A program made the position numbers and the translations under genes. A stretch of 60,425 nucleotides of DNA from Candidatus Bathyarchaeota archaeon. Its GTDB lineage: Archaea > Thermoproteota > Bathyarchaeia > TCS64. Below are positions 32,630 to 42,282 of this stretch, one piece after another (the stretch's first letter is position 1; the number at the start of each line of letters is the position of its first letter). The notes beneath the pieces were generated by a model. The model made no database searches. It was not told the DNA's origin and saw nothing but the letters and a program-made list of their open reading frames with translations. The stretch covers positions 1 to 60,425 of the forward strand of contig JAOZIG010000286.1 of assembly GCA_026014515.1 (NCBI GenBank), in the 5' to 3' direction.

Positions 32630-34219
32630 TTGACTGAGGGACGCAACTGGAACCGCGTACAGACCACAATGGCGGTTATAATCATATTCATGATTCTTGG
32701 ATTCGCTGGACTCTATTTCTGGGAACCAGATGACGCTGTAAGCTTCACAAAACATGGTACAGTAGGAATAATCGAGGTCTATGGAGTAGTAGACGAGAGT
32801 TATCAAGCGTATATCTTGTCCTCAGCGGTAGAAGAAGCCCTCAACGATAACGATGTAAAAGCAGTTGTACTGGAGATTGATAGCCCCGGAGGCTCAGCCT
32901 ACCTTATAGAACAAGTCTATCTAGACTTATTAGAGCTCAAAACCGAGAAACCAATCGTAGCATCCATATCCATGGCGCTATCAGGAGGATATTATATCGC
33001 TGTAGCAGCCGACCATGTCTATACATTGCCCTCAGCTATGGTTGGAAACGTTGGTGTCATCGGCACTGGACCGGGCTGGATTGTTCCTAGCGAGACCACC
33101 CTTGAGACTGGTCCAAACAAGATAACCGGGTTCAGCCCAGAAAAGTTCCCCTTTGACCTTACTACGGTTCTTCAAAGTTTCAGTGATGCCGTGGAGACTG
33201 GAAGGGGTGATGCCCTGAATATACCCATGTCTACGGTGACAAAAGGTTCTATCTGGATGGGTGTTGATGCTGTTGAGGATGGTTTAGCTGATGAGGTTGG
33301 CTCGCTTCAGACTGCAATCAAGTATGCTGCTGAGTTAGCTAACCTTGAAGACTATGATGTTGAATCACTAGTCGCACGAGTCGCTGAAAGCTATGAAGCT
33401 ATAGAGATAACTTATCCATCAATAGCGGAGTTAAACGAAAAGAATCCTCCGCCAGCAATCTACTATCTATATCTGCCTGAGCAGATTTACGCCCAGAGCG
33501 AGACACCTGCTAACCAGACAGAGTCAATGAACGTGACCAGCATCAGGGGTGACGTATTGGTGGATATGAGTCACGGTAACGCTATCAGTCCATGGATACT
33601 TGATGCCTTCGCTAGACTAGTTACAGAAGAAGGTATGGTAGTCGGGTATTCTGATAGCTGGAGTAATATCGAGGACGCCTTGAACGAGACCAAGGCGCTA
33701 GTAATCGCCTGCCCAACACAATACTACTCCAACGAGGAATATGAGAAGATCAACTCATGGGTAATCCGAGGAGGAACCCTGATACTACTGGGTGATGCAA
33801 GCGCTGATTTCCTAAGCGTCTATACGTTACAGGCTCCACTGAACAGCCTCAGCGAGCACTGGGGAATCCACTATGGAAACGGCTATCTCTACAACCTAGA
33901 GGAAAACTACGGCTACTATCGAAACATCATCGTAGATGACATCAGAGACAGCTTCCTATCTGAAGGCGTCGATGAACTGGTATTCTACACCGCTGGACCA
34001 GTCTACTCAGCGAGCCGAGGCTACATGACCACAAGCACTCACACCTATGACTCAGTTACCGAGAGACCGGGAGAATATGATGTGGTTGCCATCTACAAGC
34101 TTGGAGACCAGAAGGTAATCGCCTTCGGAGACATGACTTGGCTCATGGAGCCATACGTTAACGCAGCCGACAACTATAGGCTACTAGAAAACTTGGTTGA
34201 GGCAATAGCCTCAGACTAG
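32630..34219 (+). CDS. sppA: SppA-like (S49) membrane serine protease fused to a GATase-like domain
   Basis: A protein of about 529 residues. One transmembrane helix near the N-terminus (VIIIFMILGFAGLYFW) is followed by a ClpP-fold S49 protease domain (about 45-250). The nucleophile should be Ser118 (SMALSGGYYIAVAAD) with Lys164 (TGPNKITG) as general base; IDSPGG is the oxyanion-side loop. Such enzymes cut remnant signal peptides in the membrane. A second domain (about 310-525) with VDMSHGNAISPW, SWVIRGGTLILLGDAS and VIAFGDMTWL resembles the class I glutamine amidotransferase-like/DUF4350 fold, which is unusual on an SppA. The start is uncertain: TTG at 32630 has GAAGAGG seven bases upstream; TTG at 32600 is also in frame. 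Confidence 0.85.
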   Translation: MTEGRNWNRVQTTMAVIIIFMILGFAGLYFWEPDDAVSFTKHGTVGIIEVYGVVDESYQAYILSSAVEEALNDNDVKAVVLEIDSPGGSAYLIEQVYLDLLELKTEKPIVASISMALSGGYYIAVAADHVYTLPSAMVGNVGVIGTGPGWIVPSETTLETGPNKITGFSPEKFPFDLTTVLQSFSDAVETGRGDALNIPMSTVTKGSIWMGVDAVEDGLADEVGSLQTAIKYAAELANLEDYDVESLVARVAESYEAIEITYPSIAELNEKNPPPAIYYLYLPEQIYAQSETPANQTESMNVTSIRGDVLVDMSHGNAISPWILDAFARLVTEEGMVVGYSDSWSNIEDALNETKALVIACPTQYYSNEEYEKINSWVIRGGTLILLGDASADFLSVYTLQAPLNSLSEHWGIHYGNGYLYNLEENYGYYRNIIVDDIRDSFLSEGVDELVFYTAGPVYSASRGYMTTSTHTYDSVTERPGEYDVVAIYKLGDQKVIAFGDMTWLMEPYVNAADNYRLLENLVEAIASD

Positions 34220-34220
34220 A

Positions 34221-35408
34221 TTATTTAGCTAGCTCGTGGACGACGGCAACCCACACTTTAGCCATTTTTATCAAGCTATCAATGTAGACAAACTCGTCAG
34301 GTCCATGTGCTCCGCCGCCTATGGGGCCAAAGCCTATGGTCTGCATTCCTGCTTGTCTGTATAGGCGTCCATCAGTGCTACCAGCCCATGTTACGTATAA
34401 CTCGGGCTCAGTGCCTAACGCTGTTTTTACTGCTTTCTTGAAGGCTTGTCCTAGCTCGGATTCTGGGCTCGTATAGTTGGCTGGTGTATACTGCCAGCTT
34501 CCGTCCTCGTTCTTTGGGGCGATAATCTCCCATTTCCAGTCCGGGTCTCCCTCACCTGCCTTGTCAAGGTCAGCCTTAACCTCGGCTACTACATCATCAG
34601 CTGTCTCCCCGATTATTAGCCGTCTATCTACTGTGATTGTGCATTCTGCTGGGACTTGGTTTGAGACTGTTCCCGCCTGTATGATGTTGACGCTCTGCAT
34701 CGGGTGACCGATCCATTCATGGAATTTGTCGATATGATGCTCCAGCGCCAATACGCCTTTGCTTGCCTTCGCAATAGCGTTGATCCCAGTTACCCTTGAG
34801 GCGGCTGTATGTGCTGCTCTACCATAGAACTTGACTTGGTATCCGAACATGCCTCGCTCAGCGACACGCACCTGTAGATTGCTCTGTTCACCTATCACCA
34901 CATAGTCTGGACGCCTCAACTCACCGGCAACAATCTTGTCAACTACTATCTTGCTTCCAGCTTGTGCTCCTCTTTCCTCGTCGGGCACAAGATGCACCCC
35001 TACGCCGAGAGGTAAGTCCATGTCTTTGAGTATCTCAAGGAGGTGGATCATGGTTGCGCAGCTTGATTTCATGTCGCTTGAGCCTCTACCATAGAGCATA
35101 CCCTCCTCTACTACTGGTTTCCATGGGTCTTTTGTCCATGCGTCGGGCTTCGCGATTGGTACCACGTCTAGGTGTCCATTGAATATGATCTGTTTCTCGG
35201 CTTCTGGGTTGATGCACGCGTAGATTATGGGGCGTTCCTCTGATCCAAGTACCTCTACATGTATTCCCATGTCTTCAAGGAGCTTTACTGCGTGCTCCAT
35301 TACCTCTTTCTCGTTCCCAGAAATGCTGGGAATCTCTATTACTTGCTTCGATAGCTCGATGATACGGTTCTCATCCACGAGCTTCAAGGCATCTGATAGG
35401 CTAGTCAT
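34221..35408 (-). CDS. M20-family metallopeptidase (ArgE/DapE/CPG2-like)
   Basis: A 395-residue zinc amidohydrolase. Metal ligands are visible: His in FNGHLDVVPI, bridging Asp in GRGSSDMKSSCA, Glu-Glu in VPDEERGAQAG, and a late His in GGGAHGPDEFVYID. A dimerisation domain sits between (about 185-300). Members remove acyl groups or split dipeptides: acetylornithine deacetylase, succinyl-diaminopimelate desuccinylase, carboxypeptidase G2. No arginine or lysine biosynthesis genes are beside it, so the substrate is open. It ends two bases from the convergent SppA-like gene and follows the helicase gene by 33 bases. Confidence 0.92.
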   Translation of the reverse strand: MTSLSDALKLVDENRIIELSKQVIEIPSISGNEKEVMEHAVKLLEDMGIHVEVLGSEERPIIYACINPEAEKQIIFNGHLDVVPIAKPDAWTKDPWKPVVEEGMLYGRGSSDMKSSCATMIHLLEILKDMDLPLGVGVHLVPDEERGAQAGSKIVVDKIVAGELRRPDYVVIGEQSNLQVRVAERGMFGYQVKFYGRAAHTAASRVTGINAIAKASKGVLALEHHIDKFHEWIGHPMQSVNIIQAGTVSNQVPAECTITVDRRLIIGETADDVVAEVKADLDKAGEGDPDWKWEIIAPKNEDGSWQYTPANYTSPESELGQAFKKAVKTALGTEPELYVTWAGSTDGRLYRQAGMQTIGFGPIGGGAHGPDEFVYIDSLIKMAKVWVAVVHELAK

Positions 35409-35441
35409 GGCTTATTGTCTGTCTTTCGCTGATTTAAGCCC

Positions 35442-37448
35442 TCAGAGTTCAATAATGGTCTCTTTGTCTTTGAACTTCTTGAACGTGCTCTGTTTTCTAC
35501 TCGCACTCTTTCTTATGATGGGCTCCTCTCCCATCGCCCACTTACTGATGAGGTTCCTGTGCTCATAGTAGCGTCTATCCAGCAACCAGTAATGACACCA
35601 GTCATCTCTACCACGAATACCCCTACCGAGACTCTGGTTAGCCGCCCTGAAAGCATCCATAGTATACCATTTGTTACCGAGTCCCTTCTTCTGTTTGTTG
35701 AAGTAGTTCATCTGTGCCTTCACTAGGGGGTCACCGTAGTTTGCGTAGGGTACACCTACGAGGAATATTCCTCTTGCTTGGTCCTCTGGGAAGTTGCTTC
35801 CTTCACTGTTTCTACCCCTGAAAACACAGCATAACACAGCGCCACCGAGACTCACAGACATGTTCTTGTATCTGGTTACCACGTCTCGGTTCTGTGCGGC
35901 GTCTCTTCCCTCCCTGAATAACTGTTTGCCGCCAAGGTATGGTATCCCGTTTTGTGTCTTTACGATGCCTTTCTTGGTCCATGCATCAATACAGTTGTTC
36001 ATGAATCCCCTTTGGGTAAAGAATATGAGGGCTCCTTGGTTTACTTTCTCAAGGTCAGATGCGATGGTTGAACCCATCTTGGCTATCATCTGCTCGGTAC
36101 GTTCATTATACACCGACGAGATGCCCGTGTCGATGGTCATCTTGATCTTTTCTGATTTCTGTATCGGTGGATAGACCTGTTTCTCGGCTTTCTCCTGTCC
36201 AATAATCTCGGCAAATGTATCAATGGGGCTCAGAGTACCACTCATGATAAGCACACCATCAGCATCCTGTACAACAGGCTCTACTGCGAGACTTGGATCA
36301 AGACACCTGTACTCTATTACAGGCGCCCCATAATAGTTGCGCGTATACAATCCAACGTATCTATTCTTCTGGCTCGTCTGAAGCAACTCAAAGAACTCCA
36401 GTAACCCATTCAGATAGCTTACAGGTGGGTTTCGGTTCTGAATCTTAATAGATCTGATTGCGTCAACAAAGGGGGCATGTCCCTCTATGAAGGTGTGAAT
36501 ATCTGTTCGGAGGGCTTTCTCTAGTTCCTCCTCCAATATGCTTGGAGCAACGAGTCTGGGCTTACCGCTATCATTCTTCAACAGATGCTCACCGAGTCGG
36601 TTGATATAACGAGCTGATTTTCCGATGAGCCTCATCTCCTCCGCTGCGGCACTCAAACCACGCTCCGTCAAGGTATCGCTGAGAATCTCTTGACCAACTT
36701 GGTCAATATTATGGCCCTCATCGAGGATGAGTATTTTTTTTTCCAAGTCTAGCCCAGTCATGAGCCGGATCATGGGGTTGAAAATATACGGATAAGGCGC
36801 CACAATCACGTTCACATCCTTTGCAACGCGTCTTGAGAGGAAGTATGGACAGATTTTTCTCTTCTGACCTTCAGCTATGAGTTCTTTTCTCCCGAGAATA
36901 ATCGGTAAGCCCTTCGGTGGGTTCTCTATCTCGTGGATATATGGGCACTCATCGTTTTTTCTAAGAGTATGACAATACTCTTGAGCTTCATTTGATGGAA
37001 GCTCCCTGCATTCAGAGTTTATACAGAGAAACGCCCTGCTTGCTAGGTTCACCGCCGAATACTTTTCACCTGATTTATCGTTGATACTCTCTAACTCAAG
37101 CAATACCTGACGAACCTGCTCATGGGTACGTGTAGCATAGATAATCTGTTTACCCGTTGGAAGAAGACAGCTTAGGGTACTGATGGTCTTCCCGAAGCCG
37201 TTACAGGCTTCCGCAATCAATACACCGCCTTTAGCGACGGTTCTCTGAACATCCTCTATGAACTCTACCTGCGGTTGATATGGTTCATATGGGAAAAGGT
37301 CTCTCCAATCCTTCCTCGGTGCATTACTAGGCACTATTTCTAGGAGTGTTTCACAGTCTCTGCAGAATCTGTCTTCCTCGTATTCTTCTAAACTGTATGA
37401 TTTACCACATTTGGGGCACTGTGCAGAGGAAGCCATAGCAGTACCCAT
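35442..37448 (-). CDS. XPD/Rad3-type iron-sulfur DNA helicase with N-terminal zinc ribbon
   Basis: A 668-residue superfamily 2 helicase. It starts with a zinc ribbon (CPKC at residues 11-14 and CRDC at 29-32), not part of standard XPD. Motif I is EACNGFGKT (about 80-88), motif II is LDEGHN (near 242-247, DEGH in place of DEAH), and motif VI is QSLGRGIRGRDDW. Cysteines 142/147, 159, 168 and 200 (the last two followed by Pro-Tyr) lie in the region of the [4Fe-4S] cluster domain between motifs Ia and II, where XPD-family enzymes have four. It should unwind DNA 5' to 3'. The role, repair or otherwise, is not shown by the neighbours. Confidence 0.88.
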   Translation of the reverse strand: MGTAMASSAQCPKCGKSYSLEEYEEDRFCRDCETLLEIVPSNAPRKDWRDLFPYEPYQPQVEFIEDVQRTVAKGGVLIAEACNGFGKTISTLSCLLPTGKQIIYATRTHEQVRQVLLELESINDKSGEKYSAVNLASRAFLCINSECRELPSNEAQEYCHTLRKNDECPYIHEIENPPKGLPIILGRKELIAEGQKRKICPYFLSRRVAKDVNVIVAPYPYIFNPMIRLMTGLDLEKKILILDEGHNIDQVGQEILSDTLTERGLSAAAEEMRLIGKSARYINRLGEHLLKNDSGKPRLVAPSILEEELEKALRTDIHTFIEGHAPFVDAIRSIKIQNRNPPVSYLNGLLEFFELLQTSQKNRYVGLYTRNYYGAPVIEYRCLDPSLAVEPVVQDADGVLIMSGTLSPIDTFAEIIGQEKAEKQVYPPIQKSEKIKMTIDTGISSVYNERTEQMIAKMGSTIASDLEKVNQGALIFFTQRGFMNNCIDAWTKKGIVKTQNGIPYLGGKQLFREGRDAAQNRDVVTRYKNMSVSLGGAVLCCVFRGRNSEGSNFPEDQARGIFLVGVPYANYGDPLVKAQMNYFNKQKKGLGNKWYTMDAFRAANQSLGRGIRGRDDWCHYWLLDRRYYEHRNLISKWAMGEEPIIRKSASRKQSTFKKFKDKETIIEL

Positions 37449-37492
37449 ACAATGGAATACAATTTAAAGCACATGTTCTCAAAATCAGCGGA

Positions 37493-38488
37493 TTACTCAG
37501 TGCTAAACATGTTCCTCATGCTACGCTTAAACCGAATCCAGACATCTTTTACTCCACTCATACTGATCTTTTGAGGGTTAATCGCCGTCAACCCATTGGG
37601 CTCAATAGCCAATATAACAAACAAGAAAATAATTGGAATCAAACCCTCATAGACCCCGGTATTAACTCCAACATAACTCATCAAAACATAGATAATCACC
37701 TTAGAGCCAAGCGCAGTCATCAGACCACCGATAATCGCGCCAGTGATACTACCAAGCCCACCTAGAACACTCCCCGCCATCACGTTAATCAACAAGGTAT
37801 CACTGAAGTTGACGCTCGTACTCAGCCACATCGATATAATGGAACCTGCTAAAGCTGACAAAGCACCAGAGACAAACCATGAGAAAAAGTGGACAAAACG
37901 AATATTCACCCCCAATCCCTGAGACAAGTCCTCATCCTCAGCCGTAGCCCTCATAGCAATCCCATGCTTGGACCACTTGAGAAATCCCTGTAACACTATT
38001 ACGACCAAGAGAATCGTGCCCGGTGCGATTATACCAATCGCCGGGAAACCATTAATCCTGAAATCATAGTTGTAAAGATTGAAGCCCTGACTCAGAACCC
38101 TATTCTCAATTAGTAACCAGAAGCTAAACATAGCTAGAAACTGTGTGATAATTTGGCTTATGATATAGAAGGTAAAGGTCAACGTGATCTCACTGTACGC
38201 TCTACCCTTAATGGGCTTAACAATCACAACATACAGCACTACGCCTAAAATTCCGCCAACTAGCGCTGATATAGGCCATGTATGATAAGGGTTGAACCCA
38301 TAAAACCTCACCAAATAATAGGTACAAACCGTGCCAATCGAGGCAAAACTCGTATGGGCAAAGTTAGGAAACTTTTCCATCATATAAGTAAACGTGAAGC
38401 CAATGCAAAGCATCACAAGAATGCTGACGTTTAGCGCCACACTGACTATTAGCCCTACATTCACGACAATCACCGAGTCTTGGCACAA
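37493..38488 (-). CDS. livH: Branched-chain amino acid ABC transporter permease, LivH type
   Basis: A 331-residue polytopic membrane protein with about eight hydrophobic helices. Family features include MEKFPNFAHTSFASIGTVCTYYLVRF at the start and RATAEDEDLSQGLGVNIRFVHFFSW near the middle. AGSIISMWL, and GSVLGGLGSITGAIIGGLMTALG with its conserved Gly-rich coupling region, follow. LivH normally works with LivM, LivG, LivF and a binding protein; none of these lie beside it here, so partners may be encoded elsewhere. The start is taken as TTG at 38486-38488; a GTG five codons later is an alternative. It is divergent from the FtsZ-like operon with 150 bases between. Confidence 0.88.
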   Translation of the reverse strand: MCQDSVIVVNVGLIVSVALNVSILVMLCIGFTFTYMMEKFPNFAHTSFASIGTVCTYYLVRFYGFNPYHTWPISALVGGILGVVLYVVIVKPIKGRAYSEITLTFTFYIISQIITQFLAMFSFWLLIENRVLSQGFNLYNYDFRINGFPAIGIIAPGTILLVVIVLQGFLKWSKHGIAMRATAEDEDLSQGLGVNIRFVHFFSWFVSGALSALAGSIISMWLSTSVNFSDTLLINVMAGSVLGGLGSITGAIIGGLMTALGSKVIIYVLMSYVGVNTGVYEGLIPIIFLFVILAIEPNGLTAINPQKISMSGVKDVWIRFKRSMRNMFSTE

Positions 38489-38638
38489 TATAAGAACTAA
38501 GACCTTTAACCCGCAAAATCTGATAATAGTTTATAAAATAACTGAAAAAACGCCCCCCGGTATGGGAATATCTAAAGCCTCATACAGCACAATTTAAATC
38601 ACCAATCAAAGGGAAAGTAAACAGAAGGGGCGTTAACA

Positions 38639-39613
38639 TTGAAACAAATTAAGTTACTCTTAGTAGTCACTCTGATATTTTCAACCATACCCATTGCACA
38701 AGCACAGAGCACCCTACCTTGGATAGAAGAATACACCATAACCAATTACAGTACAGGGCAAACAACCCTAGAGTGGAGCTCACAAACAGGAGAAATACTC
38801 CAAAACGCCCCAATACTCGCAGGAGACGAGTACCAGATCACATTCACCCTAAACGTACGGCAAACAGTAGACAACGCCGTACTAACCCTAACCCTAACAA
38901 GCTTCATGACTCAACAGAGCGAGTCAACCTACTGGGAGGTTGGACCAGAGTTCCCACGAACAGCCGACTATAACCCAGCCCAGCGAACCATAAGCCTACA
39001 CCATAATCAGGGTGTATACGAGGTTACAGCCACAGGCAAGATTAGCAGTGACGCTACAATCTATACAGGTGAAGGGCTCACACTTCATAGACCCCTTGAG
39101 ATAACCATCATTGAGCTCGATGGGCCCGTAGGTACTGACTACGATGACATAACGTCTACAGTTATCGATAACAAGATCGATTCATACAGGTTCTTACTCA
39201 ACCAAAAAAAGACGGAGCTACAGAACTATCAAGCCACAGGAGTAGACCCCGCCTATATTCAACTCTACGAGAACTTTGTAGCCCTCAGCGAAGAACAAGC
39301 CGAACAGGGCCTCGTAGACAACGCTATGGATTTACTGAACAACCTTGAGGTGGACACCACGCCAGTAGAAACTGGTCCAAGCTGGATGGAACGATACTTC
39401 CTACCCGCAGTAGGCGGACTAGCATTAATCGCCATACTAGGCGTATTCCTATTCATACGCACTAACAGCAAGTTAGGGTTCGTAAAGATGGTCGTAGAAG
39501 ACCAGATAAGAGAGATGGAGGCACTACAGAGCCGTGCCTCACGCATAGATCGAAACCTCGCACAGAGGCTAGACGAGATAAAAACACGATTGAAGGAGAC
39601 TGAAAACGCATGA
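38639..39613 (+). CDS. Type I membrane protein heading the FtsZ-like operon
   Basis: A 324-residue protein from a TTG start, with GGGG about ten bases upstream. It has a signal peptide (about 1-22), a beta-rich extracellular domain with N-x-S/T sites (about 25-165) and a helical stalk (about 175-235, including QKKTELQNYQATG). One transmembrane helix spans about 253-274, and a cytoplasmic coiled-coil tail of about 50 residues (QIREMEALQSRASRIDRNLAQR) follows. Its stop overlaps the ATG of the FtsZ-like gene (ATGA at 39610), implying tight coupling. Likely role, by inference: a membrane anchor or outside-in connector for the cytoskeletal protein, with the cytoplasmic coiled coil as contact. No known family is recognised. 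Confidence 0.82.
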   Translation: MKQIKLLLVVTLIFSTIPIAQAQSTLPWIEEYTITNYSTGQTTLEWSSQTGEILQNAPILAGDEYQITFTLNVRQTVDNAVLTLTLTSFMTQQSESTYWEVGPEFPRTADYNPAQRTISLHHNQGVYEVTATGKISSDATIYTGEGLTLHRPLEITIIELDGPVGTDYDDITSTVIDNKIDSYRFLLNQKKTELQNYQATGVDPAYIQLYENFVALSEEQAEQGLVDNAMDLLNNLEVDTTPVETGPSWMERYFLPAVGGLALIAILGVFLFIRTNSKLGFVKMVVEDQIREMEALQSRASRIDRNLAQRLDEIKTRLKETENA

Positions 39614-42282
39614 GCGACAGAGGATACAGCAGCATAATACACATGGTGGGACTCGGAGGAGCAGGCACCAACATCGTCGAACAATTCATGAAAGACGAGA
39701 AAACCCTAGACCTCCTCGGACAAGGATCAACACGCCTCAGCATGATGGCCATGGACATCGCCGACCCCGACATAAAGAGCCTAGACGAAACCTACAACAA
39801 GATACTAGACCAGATGAGAAGAAAAGGCGTCCCACAAGACCGTCTGAATCTAATCGCTCGGAGCGTCAAGTTCCCAAGCGCTGAAGCAATGTTTGACTTC
39901 GTCCAGAACAAGTTCGAGGAACACCTACGCAACGAGGGGATACAGATTGAGGAATACAACCCATGGCTACCAAGCACAGTCGCCATCCCCCCGCTAGCAG
40001 GCGGAGCAGGCAGACGCAGAAGCCTAGCCAAGGCAATCTACAACCTCAACTACTACCAACTGGGTATCATCAAGTCCTTCACAAACATGTTCAAGGACAA
40101 CGCCCTGAGCAGTATCAGCAGCCCAATAATACTCCTAGTATTCGGCCTCGGAGGCGGAACAGGCAGCGGAATGGCACTAGACTTCGCACGCCACCTACGG
40201 CAAGCAGTAGGCTCAGGCGTACCCATTATGGCGCTTTGTGTTCTCCCCTGTCCCGGAGACGACCCACCAGCCAAAGGATACTCAGCTTTCAATGGAATAA
40301 ACGAACTAAGTCTACTCTTGAACCGTGAGAAAAACGCTTTACTCACTCATGGAGTGGGCGAGGTCTACAGGAACCCCTTCAACAGCGTCATGTTCCTACC
40401 CCTGATGCCAGCTTACAGCAAGACAGGCAACATCATGTCTGCGCGAGACGAGATCGACAAGATGATCGTCGAGATGATCTATGTCCTCATGGACTTTGAC
40501 ATGGCGGACCTCATGAGCGGAATAGGCACAGAAGTCGGACTCACAGATGACAGCGTCCACACCCTCAGCATGGTCAAAGTCAACTATCCGGTAGATGCAT
40601 ACGTCGAGGCATTCAAGTCAAACCTCGAAAAAATGCAGCAACTCGCCGAGATAAGAAAAGAAAAACTTGAGGTACTCCAGAAACTCCAGAGCGTACTTGA
40701 TCTCAAGAAGGAAGAAGTCGGAGAGATATACAAGGACTACCTCATCAAGACCAACGCCTACAACGCAGAAGATTTCGAGGACAAAGTAAACCAGATTATC
40801 CACGGAAGCCCACGATTCGACGAGGACCTAAACCTCTACGTACGAGGCATCGAGGACCAGATCAACAAATGGATCGATGAAGCAATCCAATTCGTAAACA
40901 CCATCAAGCTAGTCGCGGATGAAGGCACCATCGAGGACAGCGTAGCCAAACTCATCCTATACGATGAGGAAGCCTCCCCAATGGACAGCCTTGAAGGCAT
41001 GATACGAAACATCAGCCGAACACATCCAGAATACAAGGCACAAAAGGCAGCCATATTCGAGCGCCTAGAACAACTGGTACCAAGCAGTCAGAGTCTGACG
41101 CTACGTCAGAAGAAGCTCATTGATGATTTCATGAACCTCGCAAGCATCACAGAGCAAGGCTTGGATATACTCACACTATACAACGAGAACAGGCACCTAA
41201 TTGACGCCATCAGCCGCCGTTACGAGATACTCCCCGAAGAAGACAAGCTAAACGTCAACTTCAAAGACATGAAAGCTGAACTCACCACCATCTACCATCT
41301 CCTGCAGCTCATGATCAAGCCCAGCAGCGACGAGATCAAGATGATAGACGAGCACCTCACATACCTACAGGCACTGATAGTAAAGTTCAGGTCCAGACGT
41401 GAGGAGCTGGAAAACGAACTCATACGGGTTGAGGAAAAGAAGAAACGAATGGAGTTCGACCGTGATAAATACGAGAAAGACTCCAAAGGCTTCAGCCTAT
41501 TCGGCAAGAAAAAATACAACCGAGAAAAACTCAAGGAAATCGAACGCGAACTAGGCAGCGTCAGAGAAGACGAGATACACCTCAACAGTGAACTAGGCTC
41601 AGCAGATACCCTTATCGATTTCTATCAAGAGCTAGCAAAGAAACTGGAAGTCACAAGCGACTACCGTAAACAGCTACAAACCGTGCTTGAGCTATCACAG
41701 GATTACCAGACAAAGCTCAGCGGCATCATCCAGAGCAACCGCTACTATGAGCGAACCACTGAGCTAACAGGCGCCGAGCAAGGCAAGATAATCTACAAGA
41801 TTCTAGCCGAGCAGGAAGACATGCTCAACAGGGAAGGCATCCTTGAAGAGATACTCGACGTAGACCACTTCAAGGATTATATGCGGAGTATCGTCAGGAT
41901 CTACAGAACCCCAAACATCATGGGAATGAAGAGCAGCTACCGCAGCGACTACCTCTGGGTAACAGTCCAGACACCACAGGGGCTCTGGGACGAGGACCTC
42001 ACACAGGAACTCTATACCGCCCTAGCAGGCTACGTCACAGGAGACGTATCAAAGACCATCACTGTTAGGATAGTTGAGTGCCGAGACCCATGGGTCATCA
42101 GAGTAGTTGTAATCGCTGGGCGTGGTCAGATCGAGGACCTTGCACCATATGATGAGATGGAGCGTCTCAACAGGAAGGCAAGCGACTTTGAGAAGAGCCT
42201 GAGCAGGAGCTTCCTTGTAGAGCACAAGGGTACGACTGAAGAGTTGCTTGAGAAGCTTAAGGAGAAGCTAAAATCCGTTTAG
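39610..42282 (+). CDS. Large FtsZ/tubulin-superfamily GTPase with coiled-coil extension
   Basis: An 890-residue protein, far longer than FtsZ (about 350-400). The N-terminal GTPase part has loop T1 as VGLGGAGTN (13-21), the T4 signature GLGGGTGSG (179-187), Asn228 in AFNGINELSLL, and the T7 catalytic loop DFDMADL (295-301) with both aspartates of the FtsZ NxDxxD loop. It should therefore bind GTP and hydrolyse it on polymerisation. An insertion (about 60-165) separates T1 and T4. Residues about 335-720 are long charged coiled coils (for example RREELENELIRVEEKKKR), and a compact C-terminal domain follows (about 740-890, SDYLWVTVQTPQGLW). It resembles the Tubulin_2/FtsZ-like families linked to membrane remodelling, not cell-division FtsZ. 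It is coupled to a membrane protein upstream. Confidence 0.88.
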   Translation: MSDRGYSSIIHMVGLGGAGTNIVEQFMKDEKTLDLLGQGSTRLSMMAMDIADPDIKSLDETYNKILDQMRRKGVPQDRLNLIARSVKFPSAEAMFDFVQNKFEEHLRNEGIQIEEYNPWLPSTVAIPPLAGGAGRRRSLAKAIYNLNYYQLGIIKSFTNMFKDNALSSISSPIILLVFGLGGGTGSGMALDFARHLRQAVGSGVPIMALCVLPCPGDDPPAKGYSAFNGINELSLLLNREKNALLTHGVGEVYRNPFNSVMFLPLMPAYSKTGNIMSARDEIDKMIVEMIYVLMDFDMADLMSGIGTEVGLTDDSVHTLSMVKVNYPVDAYVEAFKSNLEKMQQLAEIRKEKLEVLQKLQSVLDLKKEEVGEIYKDYLIKTNAYNAEDFEDKVNQIIHGSPRFDEDLNLYVRGIEDQINKWIDEAIQFVNTIKLVADEGTIEDSVAKLILYDEEASPMDSLEGMIRNISRTHPEYKAQKAAIFERLEQLVPSSQSLTLRQKKLIDDFMNLASITEQGLDILTLYNENRHLIDAISRRYEILPEEDKLNVNFKDMKAELTTIYHLLQLMIKPSSDEIKMIDEHLTYLQALIVKFRSRREELENELIRVEEKKKRMEFDRDKYEKDSKGFSLFGKKKYNREKLKEIERELGSVREDEIHLNSELGSADTLIDFYQELAKKLEVTSDYRKQLQTVLELSQDYQTKLSGIIQSNRYYERTTELTGAEQGKIIYKILAEQEDMLNREGILEEILDVDHFKDYMRSIVRIYRTPNIMGMKSSYRSDYLWVTVQTPQGLWDEDLTQELYTALAGYVTGDVSKTITVRIVECRDPWVIRVVVIAGRGQIEDLAPYDEMERLNRKASDFEKSLSRSFLVEHKGTTEELLEKLKEKLKSV

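Noticed and set aside
41389..41480. Repeat-like or CRISPR-like purine-rich stretch in the FtsZ-like gene
   Set aside because: The periodicity comes from charged coiled-coil codons in one open frame, with no regular spacers.
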